From Isoetes taiwanensis (taxonomy: Eukaryota > Streptophyta > Lycopodiopsida > Isoetales > Isoetaceae), in assembly GCA_021234155.1 (NCBI GenBank), contig JAJEKV010000041.1, forward strand, positions 10,749,018-10,813,017: 64,000 nucleotides of DNA, read 5' to 3'. Below, piece after piece: positions 41,282-52,203 of the stretch; within the stretch, counting starts at the first letter, position 1, and every line of letters begins with the position of its first letter. Under the pieces are notes generated by a model. The model saw only the letters and a program-made list of their open reading frames with translations, made no database searches and was not told where the DNA came from. Made by a program: the position numbers and the translations under genes.

Positions 41282-41990
41282 GTGTTGTCGTCGATTCGCG
41301 TAGCGAATCGGCATTCTTGCTCAAGACGAGCATGCATGCATTGCATGCGTCGCATGCATGCATCGCATGCGTTTTGGGCCGTTCGTCAGGTTGGGCGTTT
41401 GCTACTTATTGCAGAGTTCTTCATCGACGTTTCATCGGCGCTTCCTCTTCTCTCAGCAGTACCTTATTCTCTTTGAACCCACCCTCCCCCCCTTCTTTGT
41501 TTACTATATTTTGTACAAGTTCTGTTTATCATGTTTTTCCACCCGGTGGGTGATGCTTTTTTTCCACCCACTGGGTGATGCTATTCTTTGGTATGTTTCT
41601 CGTTTGTTGTTGGTGATGTGCAGGTACAGGTTGGCGAGCGCCATCCGTTTTGACTTCTCCATGCGAGGGTTTTTGGGAGCGATTCTATGCCTTACGTTTG
41701 TCTAAGCCCCTTGCCGAAGGCTTATCACTAGGGTTTTTCCTCGAAAACCCGAAAGGGCGGGGTTTTTTAATCCCGGTGATAAGCTTTCGGCAGGTACATC
41801 AGCCACTCATCTATTAGCATTGTATTTGTTTTTGGGGTCCAAATGTTATAATTGGATTTTCCCTTTATTTTTCGTGGGTAGTTCGCATGTGTGCGGCTAT
41901 CCACTGTCCACCATTGTAGAAATCTGCTGAGATGAATGAGAAGCCTATCTATCGGGCGCTTTGTTGGTTTCATGCGAGTCGCAATGCAAG
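41282..41990 (-). mobile_element. Hairpin element D (0.71 kb) in the FCP1-like gene
   Basis: Left end: AATGTGTTGTCGT, palindrome CGATTCGC/GCGAATCG (41292-41310), then GCATTCTTGCTCAAGACGAGC. Right end: CATGCGAGTCGCAATGCAAGAATG, an imperfect inverted match. Interior in the same order as C2: a GCATGC alternating tract (41329-41370), TTGCAGAGTTCTTCATCGAC, and two hairpins CCACCC/GGGTG (41537-41556 and 41561-41583). Then come GATGTGCAGGTACA, the three-stem fold (41709-41794) and CTGCTGAGATGAATGA near the right end. The hairpin sequences differ from C2 but the layout is the same. Confidence 0.72.
41709..41794 (+). ncRNA. Conserved three-stem fold, copy in element D
   Basis: Outer stem CCTTGCCGAAGGCTTATC with GATAAGCTTTCGGCAGG. 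Inner hairpins are the same as in B and C2 (GGGTTTT/AAAACCC, CGGGG/TCCCG) with linker CGAAAGGG. AAAACCC could instead pair with the following GGGGTTTT, so two exclusive folds are possible. Confidence 0.65.
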
Positions 41991-42785
41991 AATGGCCAAA
42001 CAAATGCATCTACAACTATAAAGAATTAGGCTTAATTGGAGAGTACAAGTTTGTGAGAAACAAGGCCATTTTCTTAAGGCCACATCTTGAAGAGTTTTTA
42101 GATTTTATTTTTGAGAGTTTTGAAGTGGGATTGTGGACATCAGTAGCTTCCAAAAATGCTGAAAGATTGAAGCATGCAATTATTCCAGAAAGGTTTTACA
42201 ATCGAATAGTCTTGTTTTATGATGGCAGCCATTGTCTTGAATTGCCTTTTAGATGTGCTGCATATGAAGACAAGCCATTATACGTGAAATCAATTGGATT
42301 TGAGTTAAAGCAATGTCAAGATAGAAGTGTCATGAATACCCTACTAATAGATGATAGTAGATACAAGATGATTTTCAATCTAAAATGTGGCTTCATTTGC
42401 CCACTAGCTTGGACAACTAATCAGGTGAATGATGACACACTAGTGACGAGATTTATACCATGGCTGATAGGGCTTCTACATGCTTCAGATGTGCAAATGT
42501 ATGTCTTTCAGAATGAAGTATTTGAGCCATTGGAAACCTCACTCCAACGATAGATTCTGATGGAATTAGTGCACTCTTAGTTTCAATTAGCTTGTATTTA
42601 TATTGAGTCCCCTTCATGAACTAGTAATAATAGGCTGAAATGACCTTTTTCCCAGCAAGCATTCTGTTTCCATAATCATCTACTACATCCTGATTCAGAA
42701 TATGTTTCTCCTTGTTGCACAACAAAACATAATAAGGCACGTCCTCCTCATTCCCAGGAGCAACAAATGAGGAAAAAAATGTCTC

Positions 42786-44040
42786 CTACTTGTAATTGTC
42801 ATCTAATATTTCATCATTTGCAGCAAAAAAACCTGCAACCTCTTCATCATAGTCAATGTGTATTGAATTAGGTTGCAGCTTTTGCAGCTTCCAAGGTCCA
42901 CAATGTTGTAGGTTCTCACAATTATGCCACTCAAATTTCAAACATGCTTCACAAAAACAGGAAAGAAACCTCCATATGAGAATGATTGGATCTTCAGGAT
43001 TTATTGCTGACATGGAATGGACTGATTGAGTCTCAGGCAATGACTCATAGTTAGAGTATGGATCCCTCTCTATATCTTCTTCTATGATTTCCCAAATAAT
43101 TCTCCTTGTATTACACTTTCTCTGCGGGAGAGCATAGCAGACAAGTAAAAGCACCAAGTATAGGCAATCTCTTCTCAATTGCACCCTGCCATCATGCTCG
43201 CCTTTCCCATGGCCAGAGGCAAAGAAGTTCCATTGTACCCTAACTCCATAGGTTTGATAGTACTTACCAATATTTAGATAAAATGCACGAGATGATTTGA
43301 ATTGTGCAGCACATCCATCTGACCATACAACATGGATTTTCAAATGTGAACCATCATTCTCCATCAGCCATTGGTGATGTTTTTTCAAGGAAGCCTGCAC
43401 AAAATGAGAATCATGTTTCTTCACATCTGAAATGTAAAAATAAATTGTTTTATTCAGCTTGCCATTCACTTTCATCATTGTGACATGCATCAAAATACTA
43501 ATCTGCTCATTATTCCAATGTTCAAATTGAACCTTCCTTAGGGGCTGCAATGTCTAATTTTCTGCAAAATCCATCACAGACAAAACAGCATCATCCCTCA
43601 AAGTTTCAATAGAATTCTTGAATTGCATGCCGTGCCAATGAGCTGTAAAATTATGGTACGTGAATTTTGCAAGATTGTCAAACGGTTTTTCAATCATAGT
43701 CTTCATGCTTCCTTTCTCGGTAACTAATTTCATTCTTTTGGAAGTTCTTGCCTTGGTTGTCTCATTGACATATTGGTAGACTTGTCAGTCTATAACTACA
43801 TCTTCAACATGATCTTCTTCTTGAGGGCATAATTGAATTTTCTTTGTACCACAATGGCTATACTCCCCTTTCACACAATCTAATCGATGCCACTCGGCCC
43901 TATCTACCTTGTCACAAACTATTGCTCTCCAAAGTGTACTGACTGTTGGAAATTGAGATGGAGCCTGACATATACCATCATGGCTGTCTGCAGCACATAC
44001 ATTACATGAACATGTACAATTAGTATGCCACTTGGCTCAT
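42786..44040 (-). pseudogene. DDE-type transposase-like gene relic
   Basis: The main frame (42786-43550, minus) reads YFYISDVKKHDSHFVQASL, then VVWSDGCAAQFKSSRAFY and WNFFASGHGKGEHDGRVQL. The WSDGCAxQFK...FFAxxHGKGxxDG arrangement is known to me from eukaryotic DNA-transposon proteins with a DDE-like core; I cannot name the superfamily. Upstream on the minus strand (43560-44040) the same protein seems to continue through two stops, with a Cys-rich piece HTNCTCSCNVCAADSHDG. It lies convergent to the FCP1-like gene. No terminal inverted repeats were found. Confidence 0.6.
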
Positions 44041-44272
44041 AATATTGAATGCTTTTCCGTATAGTTCAGCTTACTCGTGCTTCGCACAACATGTGTTTCT
44101 CTCCTTCAGCCTGCGTACACAAGTAGGTCTAAGGTATTCAAACCTTCTAAGATCAATATTGAGCTGTGGATGCTGTTCTTTGAACAATTCATACAATTCT
44201 GCCTGCATATGCAAACAACAACAATTATTTATTGGAAGAAAAAAGAGAAAAAAACAGGAATAGTAACTCTAT

Positions 44273-44842
44273 TGTTATAATAGTAGAAGGTCATCACATA
44301 TTCAATGTGATAATAACAGTACAGTGGGAGCAAACGACACAGAATGCTTTTCTTATTTGAAAGGTAATCATATGGTCCAGGTGAAGGCTAAGGTTAATGG
44401 TTCAAGTATGGAACACATATATTTAAGGTTCGAAGGTCAAAGGCTTAACGGATAAAGATCTTCTATTATATTGCAAGAGGTTAAGTCTTAAACCTTAGAG
44501 GGAAAGTTACCAAACTACAAATACCTGGATCAGAGCATAACAGACGGCGAAGTGGTAGTTAAATTCCATGTATATAGACCTGTAAATAATTGATCTAGCT
44601 AGACGGTAAGATGAGATCATTTGAGAGCAGATTGGCAGCATAATTGAAACAAGAAGTTATGCTATTGTATATATATGTCGCAGTCATTGTGTGAATCAAA
44701 ATTGCCTCAATACCATTGCTACAGTAATGTCTCAATAATGTTTTAATGGTTTAAAGACTTCTTTAAAGATGGTTTCAAAAGAACGCACACACAATGTGGT
44801 TGATTCTCATTAGAAAGGATTGAAGATTCTATGATTCTAACA
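44273..44842 (+). repeat. 5' LTR of the copia element (570 bp)
   Basis: TGTTATAATAG...GATTCTAACA. The first about 345 bp match the truncated 3' LTR (49490-49832) with scattered substitutions. Confidence 0.9.
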
Positions 44843-44844
44843 AT

Positions 44845-44856
44845 TGGTATCAGAGC
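44845..44856 (+). promoter_or_regulatory. Primer-binding site, tRNA-iMet type
   Basis: TGGTATCAGAGC, two bases after the 5' LTR, is the standard plant copia primer site complementary to the 3' end of initiator tRNA-Met. Confidence 0.95.
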
Positions 44857-44901
44857 TAGTGTGGTTGGTTGCAAGACAATTTGGTTGTACAACCTTGCAG
44901 A

Positions 44902-46170
44902 ATGTCTAGCAGGTTCGAGGCAAGCTTGCTAGGTACAGTAGAAGTGTATCAGGGAGGTCCAGGATTCCAGATATGGAAGGACTCAATTAAGCACGTCTTA
45001 GAAGTGGAAGACTTATGGGATCTAGTTGATCTTGAAGGAGTGTTTGAAGGCCAAGGAACAGGCAGAAACACAGATTTAAGGTCAGTATCAGAAATGTCTG
45101 TAAATGCTGGAACTAACAATGGGTCAAAACATGGAGATGGGGGGCATTTTTGCGTCAACCATGCACCCCCTAAGAATCTAATGCTGAAAATTTTATTTAT
45201 TGTTATATTTTTTTCTATAACTTCGATGAAACTGAAATTGTGTATTCCAAGGCATAATATGAATGCGTTTTAGGGAAAAATATCAAAAAAATAAAAGAAA
45301 AATATTTTTCAAAAATACAAAGAAAATAGCCTCAGAAAGCACCCACTAAGCACCCCGTAGCACTGACACAAAAAGTGTCACCCACCTCCATGCTTTGACC
45401 CCAATGGTGGTGAAAGCTCAGGTGAAATAAATTTAAGGGAGACATCTGGAGCAAGTCTAGGTGTTGCAAAGAGGTCAGTAAATGCAAAGTGAAAGGAACT
45501 TAGGGTATTATAACTTTAAGATGAGTCCAACTATTAGACTTAAACTTAGAAACAAGGCTCCCAGGCAAATGTGGATGTTTCTATTACAGCACTATGAACA
45601 AAAAACCTCATCCCAAATAGATCTTCTAAAAATGAACTGAGAGGCCTCAAACTACAAGAAGATGGAGATGTAATAGAATTCTTCAATAGGTTTGATAATA
45701 TAATTGCAGACCTAGCAGCAGGTGAGAACCCAAATCTCGTCTTATTTATCAGAAATATGAGTAAGACTAGGGAGGAGGCTGAAAATGTTCTAAGAACAGA
45801 ATTTGAACAGAGTAAGATTGCTCAAGAAGAGGAAAATGCAAGTGAAATACTCTATGCTGCAGATAAATCCAAAAATGTAAGAAGAAATTACTTCCATTGT
45901 CATGAACCAGGTCATTTCAAAAATGACTGTTCAAAAGTGAAAAATGATTTTACATGCTATCATTGTGGAGGAAAGGGAAATATTGCATCAAAATGTGCAA
46001 TACCCAAAGAGTATGGCAGAGGTAGAGGCAAGGGGAGAGAAGGTGGAGGAGGAAGAAATATGAATTACAGGGGAAGAGGAGGCAGAAGGCCTGCTGGAGT
46101 GCACATGACCCAAGAGCATGATGAAGAAGAAAAACGTGATGTTGAAGATGAAAATGAGGTAAAGCTTGCA
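44902..46170 (+). pseudogene. gag: copia gag, frameshifted
   Basis: Starts ATG 44902 (MSSRFEASLLGTVEVYQGG; then FQIWKDSIKHVLEVEDLWDL, the usual copia gag start). The frame is lost from about 45270 to 45757. It resumes with the C-terminal gag: two zinc knuckles, CHEPGHFKNDC and CYHCGGKGNIASKC, and a Gly/Arg-rich stretch (GRGRGKGREGGGGR), which would bind RNA. Gag forms the particle. The gap of several hundred bases contains no clean frame, so this copy is dead. Confidence 0.8.
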
Positions 46171-48716
46171 CTATCTATTATTGATAAAGATTTAGGGTCT
46201 AACAAAATTACTGATGCTCTTGTAGTTGATAGTGGAGCTGAAAAATCAGTAGTACAATCCCCTGCTCTACTTAAGAATGTATCCCAAGCAAGTTCAAAGA
46301 ATATTCAAGTTGGAAGTGGAGATTTGTTACAAATTGAAGGAAGAGGTCTTTTACAATTACTGGACTTAGAGGAGAAGATTGTAGACATTGAAAATGTCCT
46401 ATGTGTGCCTTGCATGGTTACAAACTTAATTTCTGTAAGTCAGCTTGTTGACTTAGGATATAGAGTCAACTTTTACTCGAAAGGATGTAGAATCCACCTC
46501 AACAATGAATTGAAGTTCTTTGCAAAAGGATGTGGCAATTTATTTCAAATGGAAAATCTATTTTATAACAGCATTAACTCTGTAAGTGTGTCAGAAACAG
46601 AATTATGGCATAATAGGTTGGGGCATACACATTGCAATAATCTTAAGTTGTTGGCAAAGCAAGGATGGATTGATTGCAATAATTTGAAAACTGAAAAATT
46701 CATATGTGAAGGGTGCATGTTGGTGAAATTAAATAGATTACCCTTCAAAAGGATTAAAAGTAGAGCAAGTCAAGTGTTGAAGCTGATACATACAGATTTA
46801 TGTGGTCCCTTGAATGTCAGAGGAAGAACTAACAAGAGGTATTTTATAACATTCATAGATGATTATAGTAGAATGTGCAAAAGTTATTGTTTAGAATGAA
46901 AGTCCCAGGCATTAGCTGCTTTTAAACAATATGTGACAGAAGTTAAGAGAGAAACAGGCCTAAAAGTAAAGTGTATCAGGTCAGATCGAGGAGGGGAGTA
47001 TTTGTCAACTAAATTCAAGTTTGTTTGTATTGCTAATGGCATCAAAAGACAACTTACGTGCAGGTACAGTCCTCAGCAGAATGGAGTAGCAGAGAGGAAG
47101 AATAGGACCATTATGGATGCAAGAGGTCTATGATCAAGCACAGTGGGCTGCCAAATTATCTCTGGGAGGAAGCACTCAAAACAGCCATACTAATATAAAA
47201 CAAACTGCCTTCTTCTGCTTTAAAGGGTAATGTGCCTCAACTCCTTTGGTCAAATTCAAAAGAATGAGAAAGATAGATCTTAGCTGGTTTAGATCCTATG
47301 GATGCTTAGCTTAATCACACATCCCATCAAAGTTAAGAAAAAAATTAGACAGCAAAGTAGAAATTGGCTACCTTGTAGGGTATGATAGTGAATCAAAGGG
47401 TTATAGGTTATTTATACCCAGCACAAAGCAAATAGTTATCAGCAGAGATGTAATTTTTTATGAGGGGACATTATATAAGATATGCAAGAAAGGAAGGCAG
47501 GCAACCTGAATGTATCACAGAGTATAAAAAGAGTGACATTTGAGGCAGATCTAGAATCAAATGATGGCAACGATGGGCAGATTTTAGAGGATGATAATTT
47601 AAGGCAAGATAATCAATCAAATCAGGAACCATCAAGGCTTGAATGAACAAGTCACTAGAAGGAGGAAATCCCAAACAGAAAGACTCGTAGACGAGGCAAA
47701 ACTTGATAGCAATGATTATGGGAGAACTGAAAGTGAAAAAAGCAAAAGAATAGAACAATTAGGTCAAGTGAATGATCATATTATGGCAATAATGGAAAAT
47801 GTAAAAATTCCTCAGAAGTTAGAGGAAGCACTAGCCTATAGAGACTAACATAGATGGCTGGCAGCAATGGAAGATGAGTGGAATCATTCAAACAAACTCA
47901 GACCTATGATGTAGTGGATTATCCTGCAAATCATAATGTGATTGGAAGCAAATGGTTGTACAAATGTAGATGGAAGTAAAAAATTCAAAGCAAGGCTTGT
48001 AGCACAAGGATTTATACAGAAAAAGGGAATAGATTATGATGAGACGTATTCCCCTATTGTAAAGCTCACCAGTTTAAGGCTGTTAATCAGTTTGGCCAAT
48101 GCATTAATTTTGAAATTACATCACATGGATGTTAAAACCGCCTTGAATGCAAAGTTGGATGAAAATATTTTCATGAGACAAGCACCTGGTTTTGAAGTTG
48201 GGGATAACAAGGTCTGGAAATTGAACAGGGCAGTTTATGGATCCAAGCAGTCCCCAAGAGAATGATATTTCTGCGTGGACAATTTTCTAAGAGAGCTGAT
48301 TTTCTAACTGCGGATTTAGGGGAACTCAAACAGTTTTTGGACACTGAGGTTGAAAGAGACAGGCAGAAAAAGGTGTTGAGACTAAAACAAAGTAGGCACA
48401 TAGACAATATGCTTAAAAGATTTAGACTTGAAGAAGCATGCATTGCAAAAACTCCTGTGGTACAGCCCCGGGTTCTGATCCCGCAGTTAAGGTACAAATT
48501 ATATCTCTCTTATCTGGCATCTCCTCGGAAGGAGCAGTTTAAGGCAGCTGTCTGGGAAAGGACCCTTCTCATTGTAGACAACATTGGCAGATTTATCCCT
48601 TGAGTCGTAGGTAGGTGTATGTGTTGTGTGGGTGCTCGCCCATGTTTGGGCAGGGGTTCCCTAGTATCGCTCTTCTTGTACTTACTCTATATTAATATTA
48701 CTTAATCTCATCCTTC

Positions 48717-48748
<32 letters not shown>

Positions 48749-49500
48749 CTGTAGTACCTGGCCATCAATTAACAGTTGAAATTGCACTATCTGAACATGA
48801 GAAGGAATAGATGGAAAATGTTCCTTATGGTCGTTGGTGGGATGTCTACTATACCTGGCAAACAACACTAGGTCTGACATTGCTTATATTGTGAATATTC
48901 TAAGCAGGAGGAATCATAATCCTAGCAAAGTTCATTGCCTTGCAGCTAAGAGAGTGCTGAGATACTTAAAAGGTATCAAACATCATGGAATTACTTTTGA
49001 TTCAAAAGAGCTGAACCTGCTGGCGTATAGTGATGCAAACTGGGGAGGTGATCTCAGTGCAAGGAGATCCACATCTGGCTATGTGATCTATTTAGGAGGA
49101 GGTGCCAACACTTGGAAATGCAAAAAACAAAATGCAATAGCCATATCATCAGCTGAGGCTGACAGCCTCTTTAGTTGCTAAAGAAATAATTTGGTTGAGA
49201 AGGTTACTTGAAGAATTGAATTGCTTCCAAAAAAGGCCAACAACAATTTTGACAAACAGTCAAAGTTGTATAGCCATTATTAAAAATCCAGTAGAGCATC
49301 AAAGGACTAAACATATAGAGCTAAATATACATTTTATCAGGGATCTTGCAGCCCCAGGACATATTGAGATGAAATACATAAATACTCTTGAGCAAGTTGC
49401 AGATGTGTTTACAAAAGCACTTGTTGAAAGAAAATTCAATCACTTCAGGAAATGCTTAAATGTTGTAAGAATATGTGATGAAGGAGGAATGTTAGAATAA
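46171..49500 (+). pseudogene. pol: copia pol: protease, integrase, RT, RNase H
   Basis: Protease site VVDSGAEKSVV. GAG-pre-integrase ELWHNRLGHTHCNNLKLL. Integrase core HTDLCGPL, FIDDYSRM (stop at about 46899), then SDRGGEYLSTKF and YSPQQNGVAERKNR with the final Glu. RT starts in KFKARLVAQGFIQKKGIDYDETYSP, HMDVKTALNAKL and YGSKQSPRE; the YVDD segment is deleted (DNFLRELIF to ELKQFLDTEV). RNase H: MVGCLLYLANNTRSDIAY, LLAYSDANWGGD, RRSTSGYVIYLG, then RTKHIELNIHFIRD and VADVFTKAL. Several stops. The order (integrase before RT) defines Ty1/copia. Confidence 0.9.
48464..48740 (+). mobile_element. Short polyadenylated retroposon in copia RT
   Basis: A 277-bp insert ending in a long A-run (from 48717). 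It is flanked by AAAAACTCCTGTGGTAC (48447-48463) and AAAAACTCCTGTAGTAC (48741-48757), a 17-bp target duplication with one difference. The insert begins AGCCCCGGGTTCTGATCCCG, whose GGTTCTGATCC resembles a pol III B box, so it may be a 5'-truncated SINE or a LINE end. Removal rejoins the copia frame KTPVVPGHQ. Confidence 0.85.
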
Positions 49501-49832
49501 TAGTAGGTCATCACATATTCAATGGGATAATAACAGTACAGTGGGAGCAAAAGACACATAATGCTTTTCTTGTTTGGAAGTTAATCATATGGTCCAGGTG
49601 AAGGCTAAGGTTAATGGTTCAAGTATGGAACACATACATTTAAGGTTCGAAGGTCAAAGGCTTAAGGGATAAAGATCTTCTATTATATTGCAAGAGGTTA
49701 AGCCTTAAACCTTGGAGGGAAATTTACCAAACTACAAACACCTGGATCATAGCATAACCGATGGCGAATCTGTAGTTAAATTCCATGTATATAGACCTGT
49801 AATTAATTGATCTAGCTAGACGGTAAGATGAG
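49490..49832 (+). repeat. Truncated 3' LTR of the copia element
   Basis: Starts TGTTAGAATAATAGTAGG after the polypurine tract and follows the 5' LTR to CGGTAAGATGAG. There the chromovirus LTR TGTGACGTCC starts. ATGAG (49828-49832) would be the left half of the chromovirus target duplication. Confidence 0.88.
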
Positions 49833-51373
49833 TGTGACGTCCCCTCCTCATATACGGTGCACTCACCGTATACAAACAGGAGTTCATCCCCCATACCAGT
49901 TCCATGCTGATACAAGGCCCTCCACATGTCACTGCAACCTTGATGAGTTTCAGTGGGAAGAATGAAGGGGTCATTTTACCATGTCTCCCTCAAGGCCTAC
50001 CTAGCTGCGGAAGCGTAAACATACATGTCAGTATACATACATCGATATCACATGACCATCACGAAGGATGGCTCACCACATATCTGCATAGACAAAGATC
50101 AGCACATCACATATGGAGAATCTACCCAAGGCTCAGACTCAAGAGGGTTGACTGATGGCTTGGGCCTCCAGAAGTCATTGCAGACAGAATTCATGGCAAT
50201 GGATTTGGCTGGCAATAGAACATGGCTTAGGGTAGTCCACTCCATCCGCCCCTCCTGTGCACACTTTGCAGAGTAGGTTGAAAGGGGTTGGGACCTGACT
50301 GTAGCCCGCCGTATGCATAGCCAAAGGGGCTACTCCTGGGTTGCATCTCCCCAGTTCCGATGGGGCAGGTAGGGATCACTCCCACCAGAGGTTAGCATGC
50401 TAACTCAAGGTGACTAGAGGGCCACTGCCCGTACTCGACTTGAACTCCCTGGAAGGTGAACACCACCCCAAGAGTGTCGAACCCATGCAAAGCCCTCACG
50501 CAGTGGCAGAGCATTAGGTCTAGTGCACTATAGTCCCTGATAGGCTTTACTACCAGAGGGATGTGATCATGAGTCAGGACATGAACCTTCTTGTATGCCA
50601 GTCTGGCCCCTTCACCCACAACTGGCTCTTGTACACAGGCCGAATTTAATAGTGCATTAAAGAGGGCTAGCTAGGAGCATCATACTACTAGGTTTTTAAG
50701 GCCTCTACCCCCCTTCCCAATACAATGAGTCCACAGAGATCGTCATCACATACATATCATAGAAGAACTAAAGAATAAGATTTAATCTAAATCACAGAGT
50801 TAGGTTCTTTAGTTATGGCTTGATATCTAGAGGTCTAGATGGCTGCTATGGGCAAATCAATAGGCTATACCTACTTATTCTATGTCTGGGAGGCGGTTTA
50901 GACTATTTAATTGGCAAAATACCTGATCCTTGGCTTGCTCCTCCTGCTCTGAACGCATCCATGCTACATAACTGCTCGAAGATGAAGCTAGAAAGGGAAG
51001 CTGATGAACTAGACTGCTCAGACAGACTTCGAGAGTCAAGATTGCTCCTGGATCAAGCAAAACAGAGTTCTAGAAGGCTGTGGATGAAAATGGAAAGTTA
51101 GGGTTCCACATACCTTATATAGACTGATGGTTAGGGCTAGGGATTCCATTCTCCCTTGAGCATGTGGGACAAATGGGTGTGGCCCACTTGCCTATATTAA
51201 TTAAGTGGCCTAAAGTGTGCACATGAATAAATGTGCACACACTTGCAAGTTGCCCCCTAGGGTGCTACTTGCTTGGCTACACGTCGGCGTACACGTCAAT
51301 CGGGATGGCGTGTACGCGTGACGAGGTAGTACAGTATACGTCCTGAGACCGTATACTGTGCTGGAATGTCACA
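49833..51373 (-). repeat. 3' LTR of the chromovirus (1541 bp)
   Basis: TGTGACGTCCCC to GGAATGTCACA with matching inverted tips TGTGAC/GTCACA. It contains several short unrelated ORFs but nothing recognisable as a gene. Only one copy is present. Confidence 0.8.
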
Positions 51374-51386
51374 TTCTCCCCACCTT

Positions 51387-52203
51387 GAAATGATGATGTC
51401 CGCAGCATCGTGGGTCTCCCCACCTTGGGATCTTCTTGTCCTGCAACCAACTTGATGCATACAATTTATTATTATTACACTTACACAATTATCCGAATTA
51501 CTCTAAGGTAATATTTTCAGAATATTACTATGACATTACATTATCCCAATAACTTATCAGTTCATACTCCATTAAAGTAAGGTACTTATTAGCCTCACTT
51601 AATACAACATTTAAGTTTATCAAAATTCAACAATTTCATATACAATTATCCTTCGAGGTACTCTTCATTCCTTGCAACACATTCCAATAAAGTTTGTGTT
51701 GCAAGTCTTCGTATCTCGACCTCCTTGCCCTCCGGAGCGCTCTATTGGCATGCAGGTCGATACTACGTTAGTACCATTTTAATTATTAATAGAATTATAG
51801 TTATAAGGTAACCACCCATCTAATTGACTAAATGGATGCATGACTAATCTCCCGGCATAGGAAGAGGATGCTTCTTCCATCGTGGCCATGGAGACAGCGC
51901 CCTATAATGCCTAGGATGACACTCATGCCTATACTTTTAGTTGCCTTGGGCGTGAAGGATGGCGTCCTTCCCGTAGGCATTGACTAGAGGTGCTTTCCTA
52001 TTAATGCATTCCTGAATGGCCTCTTATCTCTCGAGGTCATCTACTTACAACTAATCCAAGCAAAACCGCGGTCATGTCTACAATGACATTACACCACGTC
52101 CTAGAGATCACCGTAGTGGTCTCATGATCGGTAAATACGCATGCAACCCATACCTAACATAGGCTGCATGCGTAGATTAATCTTAACTACACATGAAATT
52201 AAT
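51387..52203 (-). other. 3' untranslated internal region of the chromovirus
   Basis: About 800 bp between the polypurine tract and the chromodomain. AT-rich then GC-richer, with no ORF or repeat of note. Confidence 0.5.

Larger units (their letters stand above)
41244..42553 (+). pseudogene. FCP1/NIF-type phosphatase gene split by element D
   Basis: The first piece (41244-41281) follows TTTATGGCAG and reads GVRKKLLILDVNN, matching the start of the FCP1-homology (HAD) phosphatase domain with its nucleophile Asp. After element D the frame resumes near 41986: EWPNKCIYNYKELG, VRNKAIFLRPHLEEFLDFIF, VGLWTSVASKNAERLK, VLFYDGSHC, and LLIDDSRYK, the second acidic motif. It ends at 42553. Relatives in plants are uncharacterised nuclear HAD phosphatases. 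The insertion separates the catalytic Asp from the rest, so this copy should be dead unless the element is spliced out. Joining the flanks at AAT puts the two parts one base out of frame. Confidence 0.7.
44273..49832 (+). mobile_element. Ty1/copia retrotransposon, 3' LTR truncated
   Basis: 5' LTR 44273-44842, then a tRNA-iMet primer site TGGTATCAGAGC (44845-44856), gag, and pol in copia order (protease, integrase, RT, RNase H). A polypurine tract (GATGAAGGAGGAA) follows, then a 3' LTR starting at 49490. The 3' LTR stops at 49832, where a chromovirus LTR begins; the remaining about 230 bp of it are not in the window. A retroposon lies inside RT (48464-48740). Many stops and frameshifts show an old copy. 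Confidence 0.92.
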
